Source of the DNA: Leisingera sp. SS27
Lineage (GTDB): Bacteria; Pseudomonadota; Alphaproteobacteria; Rhodobacterales; Rhodobacteraceae
Length of the DNA: 64,000 nt
Assembly (NCBI RefSeq): GCF_028368855.1
Contig: NZ_JAQNCY010000002.1
Coordinates: 124,001-188,000, forward strand
Direction of reading: 5' to 3'
Each line of letters begins with the position of its first letter. Position 1 is the stretch's first letter. Position numbers and translations under genes: made by a program. Below are positions 49,640 to 57,574 of this stretch, piece by piece. The notes below the pieces were generated by a model, which was given only the letters and a program-made list of their open reading frames with translations, did no database searches and was not told where the DNA came from.

Positions 49640-50605
49640 TCAACCCCACAGGGCAGCCTTGGGCGGGTGCACGCCCTCGGCATCAAATGTCAAAGGTTCC
49701 TCGCGGTCTTCGGCCAGAAGCAGGGGCCCGTCAAGATCCGTAACCGCCGCACCCTGCGCCACAAGCGTCGCGGGCGCCATCGCCAGCGAAGATCCGACCA
49801 TGCAGCCGACCATCACCTCATAGCCCTCAGCCAGTGCCGCCTCACGCAGCTTCAGCGCCTCGGTCAGGCCGCCGGTCTTGTCCAGCTTAATGTTGACCAC
49901 GTCATATTTACCCTTGAGCTTGGGCAGGCTCTCACGGTCATGGCAGCTTTCATCCGCGCAGACCGGCACCGGGCGCTCCATGCCGGTCAGGGCCTCATCC
50001 TCGCCCGCAGGCAGCGGCTGCTCGACCAGTTCCACGCCCAGGCGCACCAGATGCGGCGCCAGTTCGGCGTAAACCGCAGCAGACCAGCCTTCATTGGCGT
50101 CGATGATGATTTTGGCATCGGGCGCACCCGCACGCACGGCTTCCAGACGGGGCATGTCATCGGGGGTGCCGAGCTTGATCTTCAACAGCGGCCGGTAGGC
50201 GTTTTCCGCCGCTTGCTTCTGCATGTTCTCAGGCGTGTCCAGCGACAGCGTATAGGCCGTGATCTCCGGCTTCGGCTCCGGCAGGCCTGCCAGTTCCCAG
50301 ACGCGTTTACCGACCTGTTTTGCCTCCAGATCCCACAGCGCGCAGTCAACCGCGTTGCGGGCGGCGCCGGCGGGCAGCAGCGACTGCAGCTCTTCGCGGG
50401 TGAAATCGGCAGGCAGGCCCTCGATCTCTGCGGTCACGCTTTCCAGTGTTTCATTATAACGGGCATAAGGCACGCATTCGCCCCAGCCGGTTACGCCGTT
50501 CTTCTCGACACGGACGGTCAGCACCTTGGCTTCGGTGCGCGAGCCGCGCGAGATGGTGAAGACCTGCGCCAGTTTGAAGACGTCCGGGGTGACGGTGATG
50601 TTCAT
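49640..50605 (-). CDS. dgcA: N-acetyl-D-glutamate racemase DgcA (enolase superfamily)
   Basis: 321 residues. Dipeptide-epimerase-like enolase-superfamily enzyme: catalytic Lys-x-Lys (Lys142, Lys144 in LLKIKLGT), metal ligands Asp169 (IIIDANEGW), Glu195 (VEQPLP) and Asp218 (CADES), and the opposite base lysine in NIKLDKTGG (Lys240/243). Alone it could be called an L-Ala-D/L-Glu epimerase; next to dgcN it fits DgcA, which converts N-acetyl-D-glutamate to N-acetyl-L-glutamate. Cytoplasmic. Confidence 0.85.
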   Translation of the reverse strand: MNITVTPDVFKLAQVFTISRGSRTEAKVLTVRVEKNGVTGWGECVPYARYNETLESVTAEIEGLPADFTREELQSLLPAGAARNAVDCALWDLEAKQVGKRVWELAGLPEPKPEITAYTLSLDTPENMQKQAAENAYRPLLKIKLGTPDDMPRLEAVRAGAPDAKIIIDANEGWSAAVYAELAPHLVRLGVELVEQPLPAGEDEALTGMERPVPVCADESCHDRESLPKLKGKYDVVNIKLDKTGGLTEALKLREAALAEGYEVMVGCMVGSSLAMAPATLVAQGAAVTDLDGPLLLAEDREEPLTFDAEGVHPPKAALWG

Positions 50606-50687
50606 GAAGCTGCCCTTTCCTGCGGCCCTGCGCGCGAGCCGCGGCGGGCCGTGGCACGGCGCCGGAAACTCCTGGCACCTGCCTTTT

Positions 50688-50706
50688 CATCTTTCCAAAA
50701 ATACTC
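50688..50706. repeat. dispersed 19-mer motif (solo)
   Basis: CATCTTTCCAAAAATACTC, identical to 8584-8602. In the 152-bp gap between dgcN and dgcA, i.e. inside the likely operon. Confidence 0.7.
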
Positions 50707-50757
50707 CCGCCGGAGGCGCTTGCCCTGTCGGCACGCGCGCCCGGCGGGGGTGTTAGA

Positions 50758-51759
50758 TCAGACTGCAGCCAGCGCGTCCACCAGGCGGCCTGCACCGTGG
50801 CGGTACGGGTCAACAGCGGGCAGGCCCATACGCTCTTCGACTTCAGCCAGGTACTTGACCGCGTCGTCTTCGCTAAGGTGCTGGGTGTTCACCGAAATAC
50901 CGACGATCTGGCAGGCCGGGTTGGCACGCTGTGCCAGCGGCAGGGCCACGTCGCGCAGCTCTTCCAGGGTCGGCACGTCATATTCCGGCAGGCCGCGCAT
51001 ATGGGTGCGGGTCGGCTCGTGGCACAGGATCAGCGCGTCCGGCTGGCCGCCGTGCACCAGCGCCATGGTGACGCCGGAGTATGACACGTGGAACAGCGAG
51101 CCCTGGCCCTCGATCAGGTCCCAGTGGTCGTCGTCGTTGTCCGGGGTCAGGTATTCGATCGAACCCGCCATAAAGTCGGCAATCACAGCGTCCAGCGGCA
51201 CACCGTGGCCGGTGATCAGGATGCCGGTCTGGCCGGTGGCGCGGAAGGTCGACTTCATGCCGCGCTCGCGCATCTCGTTGTCCATCGCCATGGCAGTGTA
51301 CATCTTGCCGACCGAGCAGTCGGTGCCAACTGCCAGGCAGCGCTTGCCGGTGCGGGGCTTGCCGTTGGCGATCGGGTAGCCGACGGTGGGCACGCGCACG
51401 TCATGCAGGGTGCCGCCGTGGGTCTGGGCCGCGGCCACCAGGTCGCCTTCGTCGCGCAGCAGGTTGTGCAGGCCGGAGGCCAGGTCATAGCCCATTTCCA
51501 GCGCTTCGATCAGCACTTCCTTCCAGGCCTGGGAAATCACGCCGCCGCGGTTGGCAACGCCGATCACCAGGGTCTTGGCGCCGGCTTCCTTGGCTTCGGC
51601 CAGGGTCAGGTCCTTCAGGCCCAGGTCGGCACCGCAGCCCGGCAGGCGGATCTGGCCAACAGCGTGATCAGGGCGCCAGTCACGGATGCCGATGGCAACC
51701 TTGGCGGCCAGCATATCGGGCGCGTCGCCCAGGAACAGCAGATAAGGGGTTTCGATCAT
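50758..51759 (-). CDS. dgcN: D-glutamate N-acetyltransferase DgcN (DUF1611)
   Basis: 333 residues. DUF1611 family with an N-terminal Rossmann-like domain and a P-loop-containing C-terminal domain (LAVGTDCSVGKMYTAMAM near residue 145; GQGSLFHVSYSGVTMALVHG later). In marine bacteria DgcN acetylates D-glutamate with acetyl-CoA and DgcA then racemises the product. The start at 51759 (MIETPYLLFLGDA, GAGGAAAC upstream) is preferred over 51777. It lies between the MFS carrier and dgcA on the same strand. Confidence 0.88.
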   Translation of the reverse strand: MIETPYLLFLGDAPDMLAAKVAIGIRDWRPDHAVGQIRLPGCGADLGLKDLTLAEAKEAGAKTLVIGVANRGGVISQAWKEVLIEALEMGYDLASGLHNLLRDEGDLVAAAQTHGGTLHDVRVPTVGYPIANGKPRTGKRCLAVGTDCSVGKMYTAMAMDNEMRERGMKSTFRATGQTGILITGHGVPLDAVIADFMAGSIEYLTPDNDDDHWDLIEGQGSLFHVSYSGVTMALVHGGQPDALILCHEPTRTHMRGLPEYDVPTLEELRDVALPLAQRANPACQIVGISVNTQHLSEDDAVKYLAEVEERMGLPAVDPYRHGAGRLVDALAAV

Positions 51760-51869
51760 GGCGGGTTTCCTCTTCACTCTTGCCGGTGAGTTTGCGAAGA
51801 TTCCCGCACAAGTTCATACCTATTCCGCTGCCCGTCGCTGCTGACGCGCAAGAACCTCCTGCAGTTTTG

Positions 51870-53141
51870 TCAATTTGCAGAAGATTTCTGCGTTATGTCA
51901 CCATTGCTGACATTATTTTCCTCTTCCAGCCAGGATTCGGCCTGAAGCACCCCGGTTTGGGGCGCGCCAAGCACCGCAATCGCCTGCTGGGAGCCGGTTT
52001 CCTCCGGCGCATCGGCCTGCGTGCGCCGCAGCGCAGCGACGCCTGCAACCATAAAACACAGGGCTGCAAGCAGGATCAGCAATCCATTTCCGTCAGCAAT
52101 GCTGACCATATTTGGGGCCGCCAGCGTTCCGCCGAACTGGCCGACGTTCAAGAGGAACACCATCGCGCCGCTGGCAGGCACAATCTGCGCCGGTTTCAGC
52201 TGGTCGTTGGCATGGGCGGAGCAGACCGCATACATCGGCAGGCTGGCGCCTGCGAGCACCGCAAAGCCGACCACCAGCGCCTGCGGTGTCGGGGTCGCCA
52301 GCATCCACAGGCAGGCCGCGGCGCCAATGACGCCAAGCCCCATCAGCACCAGCCGCCGGTCGGTCTTGTCGCTGATCCAGCCGACCGGGTACTGCACCAC
52401 GGCGCCGACCACCATTGCCACCACCAGAACGCCTGAGGCCTCTGCCGGGCTCATGCCGCGCGACAGCGCATAAAGGGGCAGTGCAATGAACCAGCCGGCC
52501 ACGGCGGTTGCGCTCACCAGATTGCCAAGCACCGCCATCGGGGACACGCGGTACAGTTTGCGCACCGGCATCCGGTCCGGCACCTCGTATTCCGGCGCCT
52601 TGTTGCCGGACAGCAGCAGCGGCACGATCGACAGGGAAATAAGGATCGACACTGCCCCGAACAACAGGTTGCCGCTGGGATCAGGCAGTGCCACCAGTGC
52701 AGTGCCAATAGCGGGGCCTGCCATCCAGATCATGAAATAGATCGACAGGATCTGCGCCCGGTTGCTGTTTTCCGATTTCGCCTGCAGCCAGCTTTCGGTG
52801 ATCACATACATGCCGGGATAACAAACCCCCGCCAGGAACCGCATCGCCGACCAGGAATAGGGGTCGGAGGTCAGCAGATGCAGGATCGCCGAGATCGACA
52901 CCAGCGAGGCAAGCGCCGAAAACGCCCGGATATGGCCCACCTTGGCCACCATCCCCGGCGCCATCACCGTGCCCAGCAGGGCACCGGCCGGATAGGCCGC
53001 CTGCATGATCGAAATGGTGAGGTCGGAGAAGCCAAGCCCCGCGCCCCGGATTGTCAGCAGGGTGACCAAGAGGCCGTTGGCCACCATCAGCATCAGCATG
53101 CCCAGAAACAGGGCCCAGTTTTCAATGAATGCACGTCTCAT
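51870..53141 (-). CDS. MFS transporter
   Basis: 423 residues, about twelve hydrophobic helices. AAYPAGALLGTVMAPGMVAKVGHIRAF is the A-like loop 2-3 region, RFLAGVCYPGMYVITESWL is helix 4, and GWISDKTDRRLVLMGLG is the loop 8-9 motif. FLAGxCYPGMYVITESWLQ resembles the YcaD-like MFS group. 110 bp upstream of dgcN, same strand, so it may import the substrate of the D-amino-acid genes (inference). The start is MRRAFIENWALFLGM at 53141; the open frame beyond that is antisense to mcl1 and not coding. Confidence 0.88.
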   Translation of the reverse strand: MRRAFIENWALFLGMLMLMVANGLLVTLLTIRGAGLGFSDLTISIMQAAYPAGALLGTVMAPGMVAKVGHIRAFSALASLVSISAILHLLTSDPYSWSAMRFLAGVCYPGMYVITESWLQAKSENSNRAQILSIYFMIWMAGPAIGTALVALPDPSGNLLFGAVSILISLSIVPLLLSGNKAPEYEVPDRMPVRKLYRVSPMAVLGNLVSATAVAGWFIALPLYALSRGMSPAEASGVLVVAMVVGAVVQYPVGWISDKTDRRLVLMGLGVIGAAACLWMLATPTPQALVVGFAVLAGASLPMYAVCSAHANDQLKPAQIVPASGAMVFLLNVGQFGGTLAAPNMVSIADGNGLLILLAALCFMVAGVAALRRTQADAPEETGSQQAIAVLGAPQTGVLQAESWLEEENNVSNGDITQKSSAN

Positions 53142-53315
53142 GACCGGGTGCTCGCACAGGCTCCCTGCCGGTTCGCGCCTGTTTGCGGCAATGTTTCCGG
53201 CGCCGCATCGCAGCGGTACTTTCTGCATGTGCAAAATTCCCTTGCACATGGCCGCGCAACTTTCTAACACTTCACCCCAGCAGAATTGAAACGTCATTAC
53301 TCGGAGGATTGCCCC

Positions 53316-54275
53316 ATGAGCTTCCGCATCCAGCCCGCCGCCCCGGCGCGCCCCAACCGCTGCCAGCTGTTCGGCCCCGGCTCCAAAGTGAAGCTGTTCG
53401 AGAAGATGGCGGCCTCGGCAGCGGATGTCATCAACCTCGACCTGGAGGATTCGGTGGCGCCGGATGACAAGGATCAGGCCCGCACCAATGTGATCGAGGC
53501 GATCAACAGCGTGGACTGGGGCAATAAATACCTGTCGGTGCGGATCAACGGACTCGACACACCCTACTGGTACCGCGACGTGGTGGACATTCTGGAACAG
53601 GCCGGCGAGCGGCTGGACCAGATCATGATCCCCAAGGTGGGCTGCGCCGAGGACGTCTATGCGGTGGATGCGCTGGTCACCGCAATCGAGCGCGCCAAGG
53701 GCCGCAGCAAGCCGGTGTCCTTTGAGGTGATCATCGAATCCGCGGCGGGCATCGCCCATGCGGAGGAGATCGCCAAATCCTCTCCCCGCCTGCAGGCGAT
53801 GTCGCTGGGCGCTGCAGACTTTGCCGCCTCGATGGGGATGCAAACCACTGGCATCGGCGGCACCCAGGAGAACTACTACATGATCCGCGAGGGCCAGAAA
53901 CACTGGTCCGACCCCTGGCACTGGGCGCAGGCCGCCATCGTCGCCGCCTGCCGCACCCATGGCATCCTGCCGGTCGACGGCCCGTTCGGCGACTTCTCGG
54001 ACGAAGACGGCTATATCGCGCAAGCCAAACGCTCCGCGACGCTGGGAATGGTCGGCAAATGGGCGATCCACCCCAGCCAGATCGCGCTGGCCAACCAGGT
54101 CTTCACCCCGTCGGATGAGGCGGTGGCCGAAGCCCGCGAGATTCTGGCGGCAATGGAAGAGGCCAAGGCCTCCGGCGCCGGCGCAACCGTTTACAAGGGC
54201 CGTCTGGTCGATATTGCCTCGATCAAGCAGGCCGAGGTAATTGTGGCGCAGGCCGAGCTGATCGCGGGCAGCTGA
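53316..54275 (+). CDS. mcl1: L-malyl-CoA/beta-methylmalyl-CoA lyase
   Basis: 319 residues. CitE/HpcH-type TIM barrel: NRCQLFGPGSKVKLFEKMAASAADVINLDLEDSVAPDDK (in pieces), SVRINGLDTPYWYRDVVDILEQAG, FEVIIESAAGIAHAEEIA, LGAADFAASMG and GKWAIHPSQI. Length and sequence style match Rhodobacter Mcl1, which cleaves (2R,3S)-beta-methylmalyl-CoA to glyoxylate + propionyl-CoA and L-malyl-CoA to glyoxylate + acetyl-CoA in the ethylmalonyl-CoA pathway. CGGAGG is the ribosome site. Single gene with terminator. Confidence 0.95.
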   Translation: MSFRIQPAAPARPNRCQLFGPGSKVKLFEKMAASAADVINLDLEDSVAPDDKDQARTNVIEAINSVDWGNKYLSVRINGLDTPYWYRDVVDILEQAGERLDQIMIPKVGCAEDVYAVDALVTAIERAKGRSKPVSFEVIIESAAGIAHAEEIAKSSPRLQAMSLGAADFAASMGMQTTGIGGTQENYYMIREGQKHWSDPWHWAQAAIVAACRTHGILPVDGPFGDFSDEDGYIAQAKRSATLGMVGKWAIHPSQIALANQVFTPSDEAVAEAREILAAMEEAKASGAGATVYKGRLVDIASIKQAEVIVAQAELIAGS

Positions 54276-54300
54276 CGCCGGTCCGCGGCTAAAAGTTTCA

Positions 54301-54326
54301 AGGGCGTCCCCAGGGGGCGCCCTTTT
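54301..54326 (+). terminator. mcl1 terminator
   Basis: AGGGCG-T-CCCC / GGGG-CGCCCT followed by TTTT, 25 bp after the mcl1 stop and 15 bp before the next gene. Confidence 0.8.
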
Positions 54327-54341
54327 TGATTGGAGGAAGAG

Positions 54342-54968
54342 ATGCCGGATTTGACCTTGCTGCATACGGCTGAGGTGCATGTGGAAACCTTTCGCGCCCT
54401 AGCGCTTTCATTGGCACCGGGGGCGGATCTGGACCAGCAGGTGCGCGCCGATTGGCTGGAGCGGGCACAAAGCGGAATTGATGCCGCGCTTAATGCCGAG
54501 ATTGCCGAGACCGTTGAGGCCGCGGACGGGCCGGTCTTGTGCACCTGCACCACGCTCGGCCCGGCGGCGGAAAAGGCAGGGGCAACACGCATCGACTGGC
54601 CAATGATGCAGGAGGCTGCCCGCACCGGAGGACCGGTGCTGATGGCCTATTGCCTGGAGAGCACCGCCGGGCCTTCGGAAGCGCTGCTGCGCCGCGCCTT
54701 CGGGGCGCGTGACCCGGCGCTTACTTGCCTGGATCTGGGCCAGCACTGGCCGCTGTTCGAGGCTGCGGACAGCGCGGGCTTTGCAGCTGCCATTGCGGAG
54801 GATGTGGCGGAGGCGCTGGCGGCAATGGATTTTGCCTGCGTGGTGCTGGCACAGGCCTCGATGGCCGGGGCAGCTGAACTGCTGCGCGAACAGGCAAGGG
54901 TGCCGGTACTGGCCTCGCCCGAGATTGCGATGCGGGTCTTGCTCGCGGGACAAAAGGGCAGCGCCTGA
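54342..54968 (+). CDS. Asp/Glu/hydantoin racemase-like protein
   Basis: 208 residues. The first family cysteine motif is present (PVLCTCTTLG, Cys67/Cys69), as is the end-piece VPVLASPEIAMR. The second-cysteine motif, usually like VLGCAGMA, reads VVLAQASMAG with no cysteine, so two-base racemisation is unlikely. Closest in overall layout to the hydantoin/Asp-Glu racemase superfamily. GGAGGAAGAG is the ribosome site. It might be a lyase, isomerase or non-catalytic member. Confidence 0.65.
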   Translation: MPDLTLLHTAEVHVETFRALALSLAPGADLDQQVRADWLERAQSGIDAALNAEIAETVEAADGPVLCTCTTLGPAAEKAGATRIDWPMMQEAARTGGPVLMAYCLESTAGPSEALLRRAFGARDPALTCLDLGQHWPLFEAADSAGFAAAIAEDVAEALAAMDFACVVLAQASMAGAAELLREQARVPVLASPEIAMRVLLAGQKGSA

Positions 54969-55330
54969 CCTAGGAGAGGCGAGCAGCGGCACGGCATGCG
55001 TTTTCCCCGGCCAAGGCTCCTGCCCTGCCGGTGTGTCTGGTCCGTTTTTGCCTGTTTTCATGGTCCGTTTCAGCGGAGGCATTATGGACTGGCGGCGCCG
55101 CCAGAATGGCGGAGATGGACGGGCGTATCCGCCCGCGTGCTAAACGTTGTCTCTGCACGGCCCCCGCTGCCAGGCGGGAGTCCGGTTCCAAATGTGCCGG
55201 GGAGCCAAGCCCCGGCGGGTGATCGCGACCGGGGGCAAGTCTGGCAAATGCGGCTTAAGATCCGGTGAGAGCGGCGTACGCAGGGTGCGCAACACCTACA
55301 GCCGCGCGCCTGAAGCCAACGCAGTGCAGT
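54969..55330. other. gene-free gap with a hairpin
   Basis: No open frame with support. A perfect stem GCCGGGG / CCCCGGC with a seven-base loop lies at 55196-55216. Nothing else recognised. Confidence 0.4.
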
Positions 55331-55384
55331 GAGTATTTTAGGAAAGATGAAGCGCATCAGCCTTTCATCTTTCCCCAAATACTC
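55331..55384. repeat. inverted pair of the dispersed motif
   Basis: GAGTATTTTAGGAAAGATG (55331-55349) and CATCTTTCCCCAAATACTC (55366-55384) face each other and form a long imperfect hairpin 23 bp from the stop of the Lrp gene. Both are one to two bases from the 19-mer at 8584 and 50688. Confidence 0.75.
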
Positions 55385-55407
55385 AATTATCCAGTCTCAG
55401 CCAGAGA

Positions 55408-55860
55408 TCACGCCCGCAGATCCTTGGGCGAACCCATCACCACATAGGTGGTGATCGCGGTGACATAAGGCGAGGTGCCGAGGATATCGGTGTGGAATTT
55501 CTTGTAACTCGGCAAGTCAGCGCATTCGACGCGTAGGAGGTATTCGATTGTGCCGGTGATATTGTGGCACTCCACTACCTCCGGTGCGGCGCTCATCGCA
55601 CGCTCAAAAGCTTGCTGCGCCTCCTTGGTGTGCTCGCCCAGGCCGACGCCGATATAGGTGGCAAAGCCTACGCCCAGTTTCTGCCGGTCCAGAACCGCGC
55701 GGTAACCGGTGATGACGCCGGCCCGTTCCAGCTCCTGCACCCGGCGCAGGCAGGCTGAAGGCGACAGGCCCACCCGCTCTGCCAGTTCCAGGTTGCTGAT
55801 CCGGCCATCCCGGGTGAGTTCCTGCAATATTTGCTGGTTTATCTTGTCATTCTTCGCCAT
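55408..55860 (-). CDS. Lrp/AsnC-family regulator
   Basis: 150 residues. NDKINQQILQELTRDGRISNLELAERVGLSPSACLRRVQELERAG (in pieces) is the HTH; the RAM domain includes FATYIGVGLGEHTKEAQ, VVECHNITGTIEYLLRVE and ITTYVVMG. The start at MAKNDKINQQ (55860) is by alignment; no clear ribosome site precedes it. Divergent from a LysE-type exporter, a standard pair in which the Lrp protein activates the exporter when amino acids accumulate. Confidence 0.88.
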   Translation of the reverse strand: MAKNDKINQQILQELTRDGRISNLELAERVGLSPSACLRRVQELERAGVITGYRAVLDRQKLGVGFATYIGVGLGEHTKEAQQAFERAMSAAPEVVECHNITGTIEYLLRVECADLPSYKKFHTDILGTSPYVTAITTYVVMGSPKDLRA

Positions 55861-55916
55861 TGGTTGCAAAAATAGCCGCAGGACGCGGTAGAACGCAATT
55901 TCATTTGGTGTGTTCG

Positions 55917-55933
55917 GCGCAATGATTTTGCGC
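55917..55933. promoter_or_regulatory. inverted repeat at the exporter start
   Basis: GCGCAA-N5-TTGCGC immediately before the LysE-type start codon (55934). It would overlap the ribosome-binding region, so it may be an Lrp site or an mRNA hairpin controlling initiation. Confidence 0.4.
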
Positions 55934-56530
55934 ATGACTTACGAACTTCTCACTGCGCTTGCGCTTTTCGCCTTTGTCTCCTCGATCACGCCGGGACCGA
56001 ACAACCTGATGCTGATGGCCTCAGGCGCCAATTTCGGCTTCCGCCGCACCATCCCGCATATGCTGGGGGTGGCGCTGGGGTTCGTGTTCATGGTGCTGCT
56101 GGTCGGCGCAGGGCTGGTGCAGGTGTTTGATGCCTTCCCGGTCAGCTACACGGTGCTGAAGGCAGTGTCGGTTGTGTACCTCTTGTGGCTGGCGTGGAAG
56201 ATCGCCAATGCGGCGCCGGTGCAGGCCAAGGGTACCGAGGGCCGCCCGATGACGTTTCTGCAGGCGGCGGCGTTTCAGTGGGTGAACCCCAAGGCCTGGG
56301 CGATGGCGCTGACCGCCATCAGCGCCTATACGCCGGATCAGACGCTGGCAGCAATCCTGCTGGTGGGGGTGATTTTCGGAGCGATCAACCTGCCCTCTGT
56401 CGGGTCCTGGACGGTGCTGGGCCAGCAGATGGCGCGGTTCCTGACCAGCCCGCGGCGGCTGGTGCTGTTCAACTGGACCATGGCGGCGCTGCTGGTGGCT
56501 TCGCTCTATCCGGTGATCTGGCCGCAATAA
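55934..56530 (+). CDS. LysE-family exporter
   Basis: 198 residues, six hydrophobic segments. SSITPGPNNLMLMASGANFGFRRT is the LysE/RhtB signature, and AAAFQWVNPKAWAMALTAI the second half-motif. Exports an amino acid or related compound. The start MTYELLTALALF (55934) is preferred over 55910 and 55922 because those would read through the operator-like repeat. Paired with the divergent Lrp-type regulator. Confidence 0.9.
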   Translation: MTYELLTALALFAFVSSITPGPNNLMLMASGANFGFRRTIPHMLGVALGFVFMVLLVGAGLVQVFDAFPVSYTVLKAVSVVYLLWLAWKIANAAPVQAKGTEGRPMTFLQAAAFQWVNPKAWAMALTAISAYTPDQTLAAILLVGVIFGAINLPSVGSWTVLGQQMARFLTSPRRLVLFNWTMAALLVASLYPVIWPQ

Positions 56531-56561
56531 CGCAGGTGCCTCTTCCGGCCCGAAGGGGCGG

Positions 56562-56612
56562 AGCGCCCGCCCCCGCACAAGAGGGCGGGCGCTGCCCGGC
56601 CTGCTGCCGGGC
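56562..56612. repeat. double GC-rich hairpin in a convergent gap
   Basis: AGCGCCCGCCC / GGGCGGGCGCT (11 perfect pairs, 56562-56593) followed directly by GCCCGGC CTGCT GCCGGGC (56594-56612). Lies between the exporter (+) and the AraC-GyrI gene (-). No T-run. Confidence 0.65.
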
Positions 56613-56618
56613 GGGGCG

Positions 56619-57449
56619 TTATTTCAGGGGCAGGCAGATCTCTGTCAGGAGATCCTCCGGCGCGGTGTCGCGGGGATTGTTGAGATAAACCTCGTAACAG
56701 GGCTGATCGGCAGGCTCCTCCCCCGACGCGGGCAGCCAGTTGCCGAACAGGCTGTCATAGGCGGAATGAATGCCGGAATAGGGTCCCTTGTAGGTCAGCA
56801 CCGCAGTGCGGCCGCCGGGCAGGTTCACCTCTTCCAGCCCCTCCGGCAGATCACCGGCCAGTTCGGCCCCGGCGAAACTGCGCAGATCAGCTTCGGCCAC
56901 GTCACCGGGGCTATCGAAATAGACCCCCATCACAGCGCCGACCTGCGGCCAGAGCCGGCGGCTTTCGCAGATGGCCCCGAAGGCTTCAAAACTTTTGCCG
57001 ATTTCATGGTAGGCCCCCTTGTGCGGCAGGCCGGCAAGGCGGCGGGCGGGGTCGGTGCGGGTGATAACATCATGCATGGGATAGCTTCCTGTTCTGAGAG
57101 TTGGATTCGGCAGCCCGATCTTGCCGCCGCGGCGGAAGGCGGCGGGGCTGCAGCCATAGGCATCAGAGAAAGCACGGGAAAAACTGCGCTGATTGGGATA
57201 GCCGACGCGGGCTGCAATCTGAGCGGCAGGCATATCCTCGATCACAAGCCAGACCGCTGCCCGGTGCAGGCGGATACGGCGCACGGCCTGGGCGCAGGTC
57301 TCGCCAGTGAGCGCCCGGAAAACCCGGTGCCAGTGAAACCGTGACATGGCCGCCACATCCGACAGGGCATCCAGTGACAGATCGCCATCGGTGTTGTCGT
57401 GGATATAGGCCAGAACCCGCAGGATCCGGTCTTCGTAACTGGCGGCCAT
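56619..57449 (-). CDS. AraC-family regulator with GyrI-like effector domain
   Basis: 276 residues. The AraC HTH pair is N-terminal (LSLDALSDVAAMSRFHWHRVFRALTGETCAQAVRRIRLHRAA; AAQIAARVGYPNQRSFSRAFSDAYGCSPAAFR, in pieces), followed by a GyrI/BmrR-like effector domain (VITRTDPARRLAGLPHKGAYHEIGKSFEAF; TYKGPYSGIHSAYDSLFGNWLPASG; CYEVYLNNPRDTAPEDLLTEICLPLK, in pieces), as in Rob/SbmC-type regulators. Start 57449 has AAGGAG nine bases upstream; ATG 57458 abuts the site and is rejected. Divergent from accA. Confidence 0.9.
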   Translation of the reverse strand: MAASYEDRILRVLAYIHDNTDGDLSLDALSDVAAMSRFHWHRVFRALTGETCAQAVRRIRLHRAAVWLVIEDMPAAQIAARVGYPNQRSFSRAFSDAYGCSPAAFRRGGKIGLPNPTLRTGSYPMHDVITRTDPARRLAGLPHKGAYHEIGKSFEAFGAICESRRLWPQVGAVMGVYFDSPGDVAEADLRSFAGAELAGDLPEGLEEVNLPGGRTAVLTYKGPYSGIHSAYDSLFGNWLPASGEEPADQPCYEVYLNNPRDTAPEDLLTEICLPLK

Positions 57450-57574
57450 TGGCGGCATCTCCTTGTCTTTCTCTGCCCTCACCTCATGCCACGGCAGCAA
57501 ATCACAAATCTTGCTGAGTTGCATCTTGGCGCGGCTAAGGCCATATAGCTGCAAACCTGCCAAGCAGAGGCGAC

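Noticed and set aside
53142-54380. Long minus-strand open frame continuous with the MFS gene
   Set aside because: It is antisense to mcl1, which is clearly coding; the MFS homology begins at 53141. The extension is histidine/glycine/alanine-rich shadow.
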